Of a stretch of DNA of 64,000 bases, positions 49,601-58,591 are shown piece by piece. The position numbers and the translations under genes were made by a program. The notes beneath the pieces were generated by a model. It had not been told where the DNA came from and searched no databases. It saw only the letters and a program-made list of their open reading frames with translations. Origin of the DNA: Cristatella mucedo (Eukaryota > Bryozoa > Phylactolaemata > Cristatellidae); the NCBI GenBank assembly GCA_009760855.2, contig WPIO01000014.1, positions 3,340,501 to 3,404,500 on the forward strand. The letters run 5' to 3'. Each line of letters opens with the position of its first letter. Within the stretch, counting starts at the first letter, position 1.

Positions 49601-50911
49601 GCACGCATAAGTGCATAAAGGACGAATCACAGGGACCCACTAAATGCTGTGATAAGTGGATGCGATTTTAGTTCCTTTTTAATGTGGGCAAGTCAGGAGA
49701 CTACCGTAACCTCGGAGTTTAAAGGCCACAAGATTAATATAACTTCGAATGATACCTCAAAGCTGAAAGGCAAGTTAATGATTATCTAGCCTATTATCGT
49801 GAAATATTCCAAGGAAATGAGCTATAAGCAAACAAAACAGTCAAAGTTCAATTCTAGTTTCATCAAAATGGAAATAGGTTGACCCCAATCATCCACTAGC
49901 AAAGCAGCTGATTCACCTCAGCCATTCATCTGTCACGAGGGTTTAAAGAAAGGGAAAGTTGTTGATCTTCCAGCAAGATTGTCCAACTCCTTGCATCCTC
50001 GTCCCAATAGTAATCAATGTACAGTACTAGGAATGCCAGCTTCTGTATGCCCAAAAGTGATCCACATTATGGCATGCAAATACAATCGTATTTACTTGTT
50101 CTTATACATTTCTTATTTGTTGGGTATTCGTAAAAATGTTCAACTCGTTCACGTCTTCGTCTGAACGTTTCGCAGTAGAACGTATCGTATACCAGCCACG
50201 ACTTACGAAAATTTGACTTACGACAGGTTTGCCAGTCCGTATCTATTTTTCAAGTCGGGGGCTGACTGTAGTACATGTCATTCGAGTAATTTAAGCTTCA
50301 AGTGAACTCTCCACGGAACTCCAGGAGCAGTTTTAATCCTGCCTGCGTGCAATTCATTTAGCGGATACCTTTTTAAGTGATCTTCACGTTTTTCATCACT
50401 ATAGATGGAATGAAAATAAAAAAGCGAAAGTTCAAAGTAATTGATCTTTAGCTTAGGTCAATTAATTGTTCTTTAGCCTAGGCCAATTTAATGGTCACCA
50501 CATCTTCTATTACCAACCCCGTGTCCGCTAGTCTCAAAAAAGCAATGGACGCGAGATGCTGCCTGGAGAGCGCTAAGCGCATACGGTAAGTCGAGCACGC
50601 CTGGTAAATGCCGCAGAGCAAGTTTTATAAAAAAAAAAATAATTTCTCTAATCGCGCTATTAAACCAGCATAACAAAAAAGTGCTATTACTGAAAAAGTA
50701 CTGCGCTCGGAATAATCTTGCTACGGTACTGTGAGAGAAACCGATGACGCGGCGGGTCCAGTTAGGGAGAGCGTGACGAGGTGCAATTTTCGCTAGAAGC
50801 CAAAGTACTCACGACGGCGACGCTCGTTCCCACGAACTCAGCCATCGCTATCCTGACGTAAATGTTCGTTATCTTCGCCCGCGCGGCCACAGCTCTTCGG
50901 ATCGCCTCCAT
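34085..50911 (-). CDS. AQP: Aquaglyceroporin (AQP3/7/9/10-type), whole six-exon gene
   Basis: Membrane channel of the major intrinsic protein family that passes glycerol and other small solutes as well as water. Coding exons on the minus strand, in order: 50911-50813, 48461-48335, 43745-43608, 40025-39907, 39597-39380, 34646-34085. They total 1,263 nt and predict 420 residues. All five introns are GT-AG and every junction keeps the frame. The first NPA box is residues 80-82 (AHLNPAV) and the second is 212-216, NPARD; the Asp after the Arg marks aquaglyceroporins. Other family motifs are AEFVGT in helix 1, GDGSLAQ, FATYP and IGCH. Exon sizes 127, 138, 119 and 218 agree, as I recall, with vertebrate AQP3-type genes. 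Which vertebrate class it matches best cannot be decided by eye. The unusual part is a 154-residue Ala-rich tail. Confidence 0.95.
34800..34990 (-). mobile_element. SINE family B copy in aquaglyceroporin intron 5
   Basis: Minus strand. B box on the plus strand as GGATTCGAACCC at about 34911-34922. Tail region GCCTTTACGGCTATCACCACC and GCTTGCAGTGGCG, ending in a (AAT)6 tail at 34800-34818. Same orientation as the host gene. Confidence 0.9.
35070..35150. repeat. ~16-bp tandem repeat GGGGGGCTAGCAGGA, five copies
   Basis: Five units with one or two G more or less (one reads CTAACAGG). Lies in intron 5. Confidence 0.93.
35151..35559. other. Intron 5 sequence, nothing recognised
   Basis: About 400 bp with plus-strand open frames lacking recognised domains. 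A (CGG)4 lies near 35198. Confidence 0.3.
35560..35681 (+). mobile_element. SINE family A copy in intron 5
   Basis: GGTTTGGCTCAGCGGTTAAGG head with a good A box, GGGCTCGGGCCCC B-box region, and tail AAGTGCCTGAATAGATATTT with the LINE-like hairpin ending TAGGGTGCTACACAAA. Confidence 0.88.
35884..36392 (+). mobile_element. 5'-truncated LINE copy in intron 5
   Basis: Starts at the FRSLHS region of the ORF (TCCCTTCATTCTTTGAGTCC) and runs to the hairpin (AAAGTGCC..GGGCGCC) and a TTATTA tail. Frame broken by small indels, moderately diverged. Confidence 0.88.
36393..36856. other. Intron 5 sequence, nothing recognised
   Basis: About 460 bp with no recognised element. Confidence 0.3.
36857..37121 (+). 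mobile_element. LINE 3' tail copy in intron 5
   Basis: Short 5'-truncated copy: last codons (CACCTATTTAGGACAGCATT), 3' untranslated region, hairpin and ATTGTTATTATT tail. Very similar to the copy at 22825-23130. Confidence 0.93.
37122..37531. other. Intron 5 sequence, nothing recognised
   Basis: About 410 bp with minus-strand frames that look like no known protein. Confidence 0.3.
37617..37793 (+). mobile_element. LINE 3' tail nested in an older LINE
   Basis: Begins in the last ORF codons (CGCAGCATTTGGCGGGTCC) and ends with the hairpin and ATTATTATTGTTA tail. The old LINE resumes directly after it. Confidence 0.8.
37863..37987 (+). mobile_element. SINE family A copy (best consensus), nested in LINE
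   Basis: GGTTTGGTCTAGCAGTTAAGG head, GGGCTCGAGCCCC, and the complete LINE-like tail GAAGCGCCTGAATAGAGATT through GGGGCGCTATATAAAT. It is followed by an expanded AT tract. Confidence 0.92.
37984..38078. repeat. (AT)n tract at SINE tail
   Basis: AT-rich repeat with two CTCTCTC interruptions, probably grown from the SINE tail. Confidence 0.9.
38208..38331 (+). mobile_element. SINE family A copy, nested in LINE
   Basis: CTGGTATGGTCCAGCCGTTAGG head, GGGCTCGAGCCCC, tail GAAGCGCTTGAATAGAGATT with hairpin. Lies in the same orientation as the LINE it interrupts. Confidence 0.9.
38665..38933 (+). repeat. Unknown dispersed repeat, 269 bp, copy 1
   Basis: Begins TTCTTACGCAACGACAAC and ends GAGTTACAGACGGAGATAC. 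A second copy, roughly 90-95% identical by eye, is at 44124-44392. No coding, tRNA-like head or terminal inverted repeat recognised. Orientation is assigned arbitrarily. Confidence 0.85.
39380..39597 (-). CDS. AQP: Aquaglyceroporin exon 5 (second NPA box)
   Basis: 218 bp, residues 162-233 plus two bases of Ser234. Acceptor GTTGCAG ends at 39598 and the donor is GTGGGC from 39379. It encodes helix 5, the second half-helix with NPARD at 212-216 and the start of helix 6 ([10 protein letters not shown]). Tyr209 and Gly200 sit at the family's selectivity-filter positions and Arg215 is the filter arginine. Confidence 0.95.
39598..39906 (-). other. Aquaglyceroporin intron 4, short, with perfect inverted repeat
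   Basis: A 309-bp intron containing a 12-C run (39635-39646), a 20-bp perfect inverted repeat (39655-39674 and 39679-39698, 4-nt loop) and a (CCG)7 tract at 39744-39765. Any of these could affect splicing, but that is not shown. Confidence 0.9.
39907..40025 (-). CDS. AQP: Aquaglyceroporin exon 4 (extracellular loop C)
   Basis: 119 bp, completing Glu122 and encoding residues 123-161. Acceptor GTCCGCAG ends at 40026, donor GTAAGT from 39906. The peptide includes FDGGQRY, SGTNGTA, IFATYP and ends GLFDQ, all family hallmarks; NGT is a possible N-glycosylation site in loop C. Confidence 0.95.
40585..40760. repeat. (CT)n microsatellite
   Basis: About 176 bp of CT repeat with CCTCCCTTCC, GCGC and TGTG interruptions toward the right end; GA on the sense strand of the host gene. 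Confidence 0.97.
42112..42250 (+). mobile_element. SINE family B copy, shortened
   Basis: CGCCCAGGAATAAGGTGCTC head, GTGGATTTGAGTCCGGC as diverged B box, tail TTTATCTCCAATTGAAAGCGG with the central hairpin deleted, and an AAATAAGGCTTTAAAAC end. Confidence 0.7.
42590..43352 (+). mobile_element. Old L2-type LINE remnant in intron 3
   Basis: RT motifs remain in broken frames: VRPL plus a Leu/Asp stretch near 42655-42690, LLPFL near 42722, and [12 protein letters not shown] at about 42905-42940. It ends with a diverged 3' hairpin (AAAGCACCTGGATTGAGATT..GGGGCACTGG) at 43300-43339. Confidence 0.75.
43608..43745 (-). CDS. AQP: Aquaglyceroporin exon 3 (first NPA box)
   Basis: 138 bp, completing Gly76 and encoding 77-121 plus one base of Glu122. 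Acceptor TATTTGAAG ends at 43746, donor GTAAGTTTTA from 43607. It starts AHLNPAVSF with NPA at 80-82, continues through [16 protein letters not shown] (helix 3) and ends VYATYF. Confidence 0.95.
44124..44392 (+). repeat. Unknown dispersed repeat, 269 bp, copy 2
   Basis: Same boundaries and length as the copy at 38665-38933 in intron 5. The best conserved block is CTGTTGGCTACCGAATGCGT and its surroundings. Confidence 0.85.
46102..47395 (-). mobile_element. Decayed L2-type LINE in intron 2
   Basis: Minus strand, from the RT domain ([27 protein letters not shown] at about 47090-47210) to the AATAATAATA tail at 46102. The catalytic YADD has become YKDD (about 46930) and several frameshifts are present. 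Unlike the copy at 5220 it keeps the frame in the FRSYLSG region, which locates the one-base loss in that copy. Confidence 0.88.
47755..47873 (+). mobile_element. SINE family A copy in intron 2
   Basis: TTTTTTGGTCTAGCTGTTAAG head, GGGCTCGAGCCTCG, tail GTGAAGCCTGAATAAAGATT with a small deletion in the left hairpin arm. Confidence 0.88.
48335..48461 (-). CDS. AQP: Aquaglyceroporin exon 2
   Basis: 127 bp, residues 34-75 plus one base of Gly76. Acceptor ACTTTTTAG ends at 48462, donor GTTAGAG from 48334. It encodes the end of helix 1 ([13 protein letters not shown]) and helix 2 with [12 protein letters not shown] and YISGGVS. Confidence 0.95.
49105..50268. mobile_element. pogo/Tigger-like DNA transposon remnant
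   Basis: Ends CAGGCAGCCCCTGACT and, reversed, CAGTCAGCCCCCGACT (14 of 16 identical), flanked on both sides by TA (49103-49104 and 50269-50270). This is the target pattern of Tc1/mariner/pogo elements. Further CGACTTACGA-like motifs repeat inside both ends. A LINE tail (49405-49712) is inserted within. No transposase frame remains. Confidence 0.6.
49405..49712 (-). mobile_element. LINE 3' tail inserted in the pogo-like element
   Basis: Minus-strand copy with the AATAATAATA tail, hairpin remnant (GCCCTCGGAGAACTCAATCT) and 3' untranslated region up to the last ORF codons. Confidence 0.9.
50813..50911 (-). CDS. AQP: Aquaglyceroporin exon 1 (start)
   Basis: 99 bp, residues 1-33, from ATG at 50911-50909 to the donor GTGAGTAC from 50812. 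The peptide runs [10 protein letters not shown], a basic stretch, then IAMAEFVGT of helix 1. ATG 50911 is the first Met after an in-frame stop at 51082-51080, and no acceptor is needed upstream. A further 5' exon cannot be excluded. Confidence 0.88.
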
Positions 50912-51300
50912 GCGGTAGCTGGCACGCCCGTCGCAACTCGAGTAGCCGACGCTCCGAGCTGACCCGGCTCGGCGCCTCCCTACGCGGTCGATACGCGGCG
51001 GCGGCCGCCGCCGCCGCGTGCATTTGCAGACATTCGTCGACAGCGCACATAGCTTGGCGTACCGCTTCCAGCTCGACGATTAATGCCGCCATGTTTTCGC
51101 TCGCGTCCCGGTTTCGCTGAACGTCGCAGAAATCTTTTGTCGTGGCCACTCAAATGAGCCGCGGCTTCCAAACGGCAGGCTGCGGCGGAGCCAGGGGGCG
51201 AACAGCGGTGGCATTTGCCCTCTTCCTTTAGAGCGGGGGGGGGGGCAGCGACCTGGGCCACCCCCTACACCTACACTCCCGACCGGATCTAAGGACGAAA
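50912..51300 (-). promoter_or_regulatory. GC-rich 5' region of the aquaglyceroporin gene
   Basis: About 390 bp of CpG-rich sequence including a short (GCC)n at about 50998-51016 and an 11-G run at 51235-51245. Likely 5' untranslated region and promoter, from position only. No TATA box is seen. Confidence 0.45.
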
Positions 51301-52089
51301 TGACTCCTACTATCGCTCGATGAGCCACCGCCGAGTGCGTGTTCAATAAAAAAATATAGATCGCGGGCTATACTTTTATACTACTCGCTGTTCTTACTCC
51401 TACATAGAAAGTTTGCGAGTCTCGCCCTCCCCCCTGATGAAAGTCCTGCTTCCGCCACCACTGCGAGTGGCCATTTGAGTTCAGGATTGGTGCTCGAACT
51501 ATACCTGATTACGGGGGGGGGGCGACGTGCACACGGCGAAAATAAGGCTTATTGACAAGGCGCGACAAAACTAGCTCCGGGAAATCACTATAGCAGCTAC
51601 CGACGCTGGACCGTTGCGCGGAAGTTCAAGGAAATACTCCATGCCTCGCTGTGTTTAATCCGATAGTGGTTTTAATCGGTACTGCGCTCAAGCCACTCTA
51701 GTTCGCTTCCCTGATAACCCAACTATCGCACCCGTGCCCTAACGAGCTCGCAGTGCAGCGAGAGTGCTTCACTTTTTCTAATATAGCCGCAGTTCACCGG
51801 GAGCGCTAGCAAAGCGCTAAGCAGAATTTTCGGTCAACAGCTTGAACAGTAGCGTATTTTCATTTTTGAGATAGCAAGCCTGCGGCCTATTTGATAAGTA
51901 TTAGATGAGTGGCCGCGCTGTGTTGCATGAGAAACGTCGGCATTCTATGAAATAATCAGCCAGACTACGTCTGCCGAGATACTATTCGTGACTCCTGAAT
52001 CGTACTTGCAAAAAGCCGCTTGTGTGATAATCTACGGTTAGCTGGCATACAAGGCGAAGTCGTACAAATGTTAGCTAGTTGGGCTCAAA
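51301..52089. other. Upstream flank, nothing recognised
   Basis: About 790 bp, with a 10-G run at 51513-51522. No repeats of the main families. Confidence 0.3.
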
Positions 52090-52560
52090 GTCTCTGATCA
52101 AGACAAAGGTTTGTGCGCGACACTTTGCCCTGGCTTCGACGGTGCTCTGGGCGCCGCAAGCCGAGAGCCGTCGTACAGTTGCACGCCATTGCAGACTGCC
52201 GCCCTTGCAATCCGCCGCCGCTGCCGCCGAACAGACTGCTGTACACACTGCGGATAGGAAGCTGCCATCCTAAAGTACGAGCGCTCTTCATTGCATGCGC
52301 TAGCGTGTCGCTAGCCGCCACCGTCCGTGCCGGCGTCCGTCGGCGGCGGCGGCGCTCCTAAAAGTCGTTCGTCGTGGCTCCGAGGCTCTAAGGGCCTTAG
52401 CCGCTATTTGTATTACGTCGGCACAGCTACGAGCATTGCTACGAGCGCCGCGTTATCGGCTTATTTCTGTCCGAATGTGGAATCCGCTCCACCCCGAGTT
52501 GGCGATAGTCGCGCTCCAAGGGCGTCAGAAACAGCGACAACAGCTAGCTAGTCGTTAGAG
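52090..52560. promoter_or_regulatory. CpG-rich segment
   Basis: About 470 bp with CCGCCGCCGCTGCCGCCG and GGCGGCGGCGGCG runs, about 1.2 kb upstream of the aquaglyceroporin start. It could be a distal promoter part or an untranslated exon; open frames are short and unrecognised. Confidence 0.3.
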
Positions 52561-52719
52561 ACACCGATGGCTATTTATAGGATCTCAAGTAGCGACTTCT
52601 GATCCTTGACGTCAGTTTAGTGGAATTCAAAGGGCCCTCGTACGAGCGAATATGAAGGACCAGCGCCGATCCTGCAGCTCACTGCTGCACTTCCGCTGCT
52701 GTGCTAACGACGCTTCGTC

Positions 52720-55700
52720 AGCGCTCGTGAGAAGTAGGTAAATTCAGCATCCGGTCCCAGGAGGCAAACCGCCACTTCAATTTTGCCGCTAGCTTGAATC
52801 TCATCTCGCCGCTTCATCTCGCCGCAAGCCAGTCGTAAACGCAGAGCGGCAGTCGCTGGACCTCTCTGGTGGCTGGAGGGCTCAAGTTAGGAGTGCTACC
52901 AGCGGAAATCAGCTGGATAGTTCTAGATCGACCGTGCAAGTGCAGCTAAATAGTACTGGAACCCGATGCTGCTTAATAACCCTGCTGCTTGATAATCCTT
53001 CTGCTTAACAATCCTGCTGCTAATTAATCCTTTCACTTAATAGTCGTGCTGCTTAATAATCCTACTGCATAAAAATATTGCTGCTTAATGATCCTGCAGC
53101 TAAATAATAATCCTGTTGCATAATAATGCTGCTGTTTAATCATCCTGTTGCTTAATGAACCTGCTGCTCTCTAGCGGAGCTCAAGAAGGTGCAGCTGAAT
53201 AGTGCTGGAGCCTGATGTCCTTAATAATCCTGCTGCTTAATAATCCTATTGCTTTATAATCCGTGGGCACACGTGACAAGTAGGACAATTCAGAATCTGA
53301 TCGCACTAGACCGACCGTTGCTTGAATTTTACCGCTCGCTTGAATCTCATCTTCCTGCTTCTTGTTACTGCTAGCCTTCGTCTTACTGCTTAGCTGTTTG
53401 CGTACGATTAGCGGTCGCTCAACCTCTCTGCCTGCTAGGAGAGCTCTAGTTCGGACTCCTCCTAGTAGAGAGCGGCGGAATAATTCTAGTCATATTAAGC
53501 GACTGCAGCTGCATAGTGCTGGAGCCAGATCTTCAATAATCCTGCTGCTTAATAATCCTGCTGCTTATTAGTCCAGTTGCTTAATAATACCGCTGCTTCA
53601 TAATCGTGTTGCTTAATGATCCTGCTGTTTAATGATCCTGCTGCTCTCCAGCTGAGCTCCAGCAAGTGAAGCTCAATAATGCAGGAGCCTGATGTGCTTA
53701 ATCATTCTGCTGGTTAATAATCTTGCTGGTTAATTATCCAGCTGTGTAATCATCCTGCTGAATAATAGTCCTTATGCTTAATAATGCTGCTACTTAGTAA
53801 TCCCGATACTTTATAAATCTGCTGATTTATAATTCTGCTGCTCAATAATCTTACAGCATTACAAAACTGCTGCTTAATCATCCTGTTGCTTAGTGATCCT
53901 GTTGCTTAGTGATCCTGCTGCTCTATGGGGGAGCAATGGCTAACTTAATAGTGCTGGACCCTGATGCTCTTTATGATCCTTCAGCTTAATAATCCTGCTG
54001 CTCTATTATACTGCTGCTTAACCATCCTGCTGCTGCTTAATAATCCCAGTGCTTAATAATTCTGGCACTTAATAATCCTGCTTCTTAGTAATCCCGCTAC
54101 TTACTAAATCGGCACACGTTAGAAGTAGCACAGTTCAGTGTCTGGACAAAGTTGGCCGACCACAACTTGAATTTCGCTTCTAGCATGAATCTTATCTCGC
54201 TGCTTTGCCCGGCCACTAGCCAGTCGTATACATAGGGGCGGCGCTCACTGGACCACTCTGGCTGCTAGGAGATCTCTAGTTAGCTATCTCTAGCTAGTGC
54301 TCCTAATGGAGAGCATGGATGGTTCTAGATAGATGTAGCAAGTACAGCTGGATAATGCTGGATGCTAAAGCTGCATACTAACTCTGCAGCTTATTAATCC
54401 AGCTGCTTCTTAATTATGTTGCTTTATAATCCTGCTGCTTTATAATCCTGATATCTAATAATCCGGTTGCCTAATCATCCTGCTGTTTAATAATGCTGCT
54501 CATAAGACACCCTAAGAGTGTGGCTGGATAACAAGGCTTCGGTCTTCTAATAGGTGATGCTGATGTGCGACCATTACCATGTGCTCAAAATGTAGGTGTC
54601 GTTTTCGGCCATTGCAGCTTCATTATCGCGTTGCTTAATGATCCTTCTGCACTCTTGGCGAGCTCCAGCAAGTGCAGCTGCATAGTGCAGGAGCCTGATG
54701 CTCTTTATATGCCTGCTGCTTAATATTCCTGATGCATAATAATCCTGCTGCTTAGTAATCCTGCTTTTTAATATTCCTACTGCTCAATAGTATTGCTGTT
54801 TAGTAATCCTGCAGCTTCATAATCCTGCATTAATAATCCTGCTACTTAATAATCTTGCTTTTTAATAATCCTGCTGCTTAATGATACTGCTGCTTGATAA
54901 TCCTACTGCTTAGTAATCCTGCTCATAATTAATTGTGTGCTATTTATTAATCCTGCTGCTTAATAATGCTACTGCCTAATAATCCTGCTGCCTAATGGTC
55001 CTGCTGCTTAATAGTCCTGGTGAATAATAAGCCTGCTGCATAATAATTCTGCTGCCTAATAACCCCGATGCTTAATAATCCTGTTTCTTAATAAATATGT
55101 ACATACAAGGAGTAGGGTAATTCAGCGCCCGGTCCTAGGTAAGCCTGCTAATTAATAATCCTGCTTCTTACTAATCCTGCTGCTTAATAATCCTCCTGCG
55201 TTATAATCTTGTGGCGCTAATTAATCATGCAGTTTAATAATTCTGCTACCTGATGATCGCGCTGCTTAATAATACTAATGCCTAATCATACTGCTGCCTC
55301 ATAATCCTTTTGCTTAATAAGCCTATAGCCTAATTATCCTTTCATTGGCGTACGTGAAAAGTAGGGCGATTCAGCATCCTGTCTCGTGTGGCTGACAGCC
55401 GTTTTAATTTTGCAGCTAGCTTGAATGTCATCGTGCTGCTTCGTCTTGCTGCTAGCCAGTCGTTAATGCGAGGTCAGGTTCGCTGGACTTCTCTGGTTGC
55501 AAAGAGAGCTCTAATTAGAAGTGTTTCTAGTGGATAACAACTGGATAGTTATAGATCGATCTAGCGCTAGCGGCTGGATAGTGCTGGAGTCTGATGCTAA
55601 TTATTAATCCCCCCGCAGCTTAATGATCTGGCTGCTTAATAGTCCTGCTAAATACTTAATACATTAGCACAAGTGAGAAGTATGAAAATTCAGAATCTGG

Positions 55701-56770
55701 TCATAGTCGGTCGGATGCTGCTTAAATTTTGCTTCTTTGCATGAATCTCATCCGGCTGCTTCATTTGGCTGCTAGCCAGTCGTATACGTAGGGGTGGCGC
55801 TCACTGGACCACTCTGGCTGGTACAAGAACCTTTAGTTAGGTGTGCTTATAGTGGAGAACAGCCTGATAGTTCTAGATAGATATTGCGAGTACAGTTGAA
55901 TAATGCTGGAGCCTGGTACTGCTCTATAACCCTGCAGCTCAAGGATCCATTCACTTAATGATCCTGCTGCTCTACTGGGAAGTTCGAGCAAGTGCAGCTG
56001 AATAATGCAGGAACCTGATGCCCTTAGTAATCATCCTTCTGCTTAGTAATACTGCTGCTTAACTATCCTCCGGCTCAACAATCCTGCTGTTTAGTAATCC
56101 TTCATAATAGTCCTGCTGCTTAATAATTGCTATACTTTATAAACCTGCTGGTTTATAATTCTGCTGTTCAATAATCCGGCTTCTTGATAATATTGCTGCT
56201 TAATAATCAAAACGCTTATAAATCCAACAGAATAATAAAACTACTGCTTAATAATCCTGTTGCTTAATGATCCTGCTGATCTATAGAGGAGCCCTGGCTA
56301 GGAGAATTGTGCTTGATCTTGATGCAGTACGAATCGTACTGCTTAATAATTCTGTTAGTAATCCTGCTGCTTAATAATCCTGCCGCTTAATAATCTTTCT
56401 GTTTAATAATCCCGCTGTTTGGTAAGCCTGCTAATTGATAAAAATATTGATAATAATCCATAATAATTCGGCGGCTTAATAATACTGCTGTTTAGTAAGT
56501 CTGCTGGCCAAAAATTCTGCGGTATAATAATCCTCCATAATAATCGTGCTTCTTAATAATCCTGTTGTTTAATACTAATAATTATTAATCCTGCTGTTCT
56601 ATAATCCTGCTAATTAATAATCCTGCTACTTAATAATCTTGCAGCTGGAGAATCCTCTTGCTTAATAATACTGCTGTTTAATCATCCTTTGCTTAATAAA
56701 CCTGCTGCTCTCAAGGGTAGCTCCAGAAAGTGCAGCTTAATAATCCTGCTTCTTCCTAGGAGATTTCCAG
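52720..56770. repeat. Composite minisatellite: 16-bp units with ~250-bp blocks
   Basis: About 4 kb built mostly from degenerate copies of AATAATCCTGCTGCTT (period 16). Inserted in it are diverged copies of a block of about 250 bp at roughly 52725-52960, 53265-53525, 54108-54365, 55343-55600 and 55660-55915, with a fragment near 55100-55140. Each block opens near GTGAGAAGTAGG..ATTCAGCATC, contains GCTAGCCAGTCGTA and CTGGACC..CTCTGG, and closes with a GATAGTTCTAGAT..GTGCTGGAGCCTGATGCT type ending. The whole is a higher-order tandem array, with no long open frames. Confidence 0.9.
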
Positions 56771-56777
56771 AAAGTGT

Positions 56778-57066
56778 AATATAATAATAATAATAATGTA
56801 GTTTATAAAGCTCCCTCAGAGAACTTAATCTCTTTCTAGGCGCTTTATATTTGCTGCAAAGGGAAATGCAATTGAATGGTAAGTAAAATAATGCTTGAAA
56901 AACAAACAAAATGAATAACATGGTTAGGGGTAACATGCACAGGGTCGGCATGCAAATGTGGTTAGTGGCAGCATGCACAGTGTCAGCACGCATAAGCACG
57001 TGAAGGACGAATCACAGGGACCCACTAAATGCTGTCCATAATAGGTGGGTTTTTTAAGTTCCTGTA
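56778..57066 (-). mobile_element. LINE 3' tail copy at the edge of the minisatellite
   Basis: Minus strand: (ATA)n tail at 56780-56797, hairpin region (GCTCCCTCAGAGAACTTAAT..GGCGCTTTA), full 3' untranslated region, and last codons near 57030-57060. Confidence 0.93.
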
Positions 57067-57423
57067 AGTGTAGCTGGTGAGTGGGAGACTTCTGGAGCTC
57101 TGGCTTTACTTTCGCCTGTTCATGGTTGTGTCCAGCGGCAGTAGGTTGTTCCCAGACATTTCGCTATTCATCAGTGGCTTGCGAAATAGTCATGCAAATT
57201 AAAAGTCACTCTGTAGAACTGGCGGGGGCTATTGTATTACTTACATCGTGGTGGCCACTGGAATTTTCCAACTGTTGGCTATCGAAGCTAGTTTTTTTAT
57301 GTTGCTTGGCTGGGCATACTTTGAAATCGGCCTCTTCCCGTATAGACTTTCGCCGGACATCACCAAGCTAGTTTATAAAAGTAAAGTGTAAAGATCCATT
57401 TATCCAGGTACGTCATTTTTATA
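57067..57423. other. Nothing recognised
   Basis: About 360 bp. A plus-strand frame at 57081-57371 (96 codons) has no recognised domain. Confidence 0.3.
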
Positions 57424-57545
57424 GTAGCAGAAAATCCTTTACGGCCATAATTCTGCTTGCAGCAATCAATAAAGGATTTTCTGCTACAGAATTCAGACCT
57501 ATGAAATGGCTGGTGAAATGCGAGTACCTTAACCCTACCCAGGCT
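57424..57545 (-). mobile_element. Diverged SINE family B copy with terminal palindrome
   Basis: Minus-strand family B layout: CCTTTACGGCCATAATTCTGC, then GCTTGCAGCAATCAATAAAGG, and AGAATTCAGACCTATGA as the diverged B box. It overlaps an 18-bp perfect inverted repeat (57424-57441 and 57470-57487). Confidence 0.55.
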
Positions 57546-58591
57546 GAGACCCTTACTAACATTCGTATGGAGACAGCTGGTGCTCAGATGGTATGGATTC
57601 CTGCGATTTTCGATAGACGCGTGAGCTGACTGTATACCTTTCTTTCGTGTGTGTGTTTATGCCAACGCAACGCAACGCATGGGGTTTTTCTGTTCCTCGC
57701 GGGACCTAGATTATTTTTCGCCAGGTCTGTAGCATCGCAATCTACGAGGGCCTTGCTTGAGGAGTTTAGACAATGCCCCTACACTTCGTCGATCGAAGCA
57801 TCCGCATTGACTGCTCCGAGGCACACCTAAAGCGGCAGCTTTCGTTTAGACACATCCTAACACGCCAATCACAATTTTCAAATGCCTTCCGCTTGATCTG
57901 AAGTACAGATGTCGTCTTTAACAACCATCTGCCTCACCTGCAGTGTATCTGGTTCAGGTGCAAGGGCTGAGGCAGCAACTACCTTCGCAGTACTCCTGTA
58001 ATGTACATCCCGGTCTATACGTGTGTTCTGCCGGATGTATAGGTGTAAGAAATTTCGTGGAGTACCAGAGCGTATACGACCTCACCATAGTATGTGAGCT
58101 AGGAACAGAATGCTCACAGATCGTCTGCACCTTATTCGAGTTAGGCCTTCTTCCGACAAAATATGCCTGCATATGCTCCGGTCTACTGAAGCAACACTAA
58201 TATGCATTGAGGCCGGTGTTGATTTCGCGTCAATCAATCGTGCTTTAACACAAAGCACATGCGTTCATCGTACTTCTAAACCTTGGAGCCTGCGACTAAT
58301 ACATCACCAATGTACGTCAAAACTCTAGGGAATCCGCATATGTTGACATACCTCAGGATGAACAGATAAACCAAATGGCATATGATGAAATCGATAATCC
58401 AAAACACGTAGCCACAGTAGTTCCCGGACTGCTAGCCGTGTCTATGATTACATTCATGAAATCTGGTATTGCATCGAGGGTATTAGTGTAATTACAGGCA
58501 CTTAGGTTAAAAAAGATCTCATCAAGGATCCGCAGCTAATAATGCGGGCAAAGTGCAGCTTAATTAAGAGTACCTGGATCCAGAGCCGCAA
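57546..58591. other. Unassigned
   Basis: About 1 kb. A plus-strand frame at 57943-58200 (85 codons, Cys-containing) has no recognised domain or splice support. Confidence 0.3.

Larger units (their letters stand above)
48462..50812 (-). other. Aquaglyceroporin intron 1 with a DNA transposon and LINE tail
   Basis: 2.35 kb. The middle is occupied by a pogo-like element (49105-50268). Nothing is recognised in 48462-49104 or 50269-50812. Confidence 0.85.

Noticed and set aside
50838-51149. Minus-strand open frame of 103 codons over exon 1 of the aquaglyceroporin gene
   Set aside because: It overlaps exon 1 in a different frame. The frame carrying AEFVGT and joining exon 2 correctly is the supported one.
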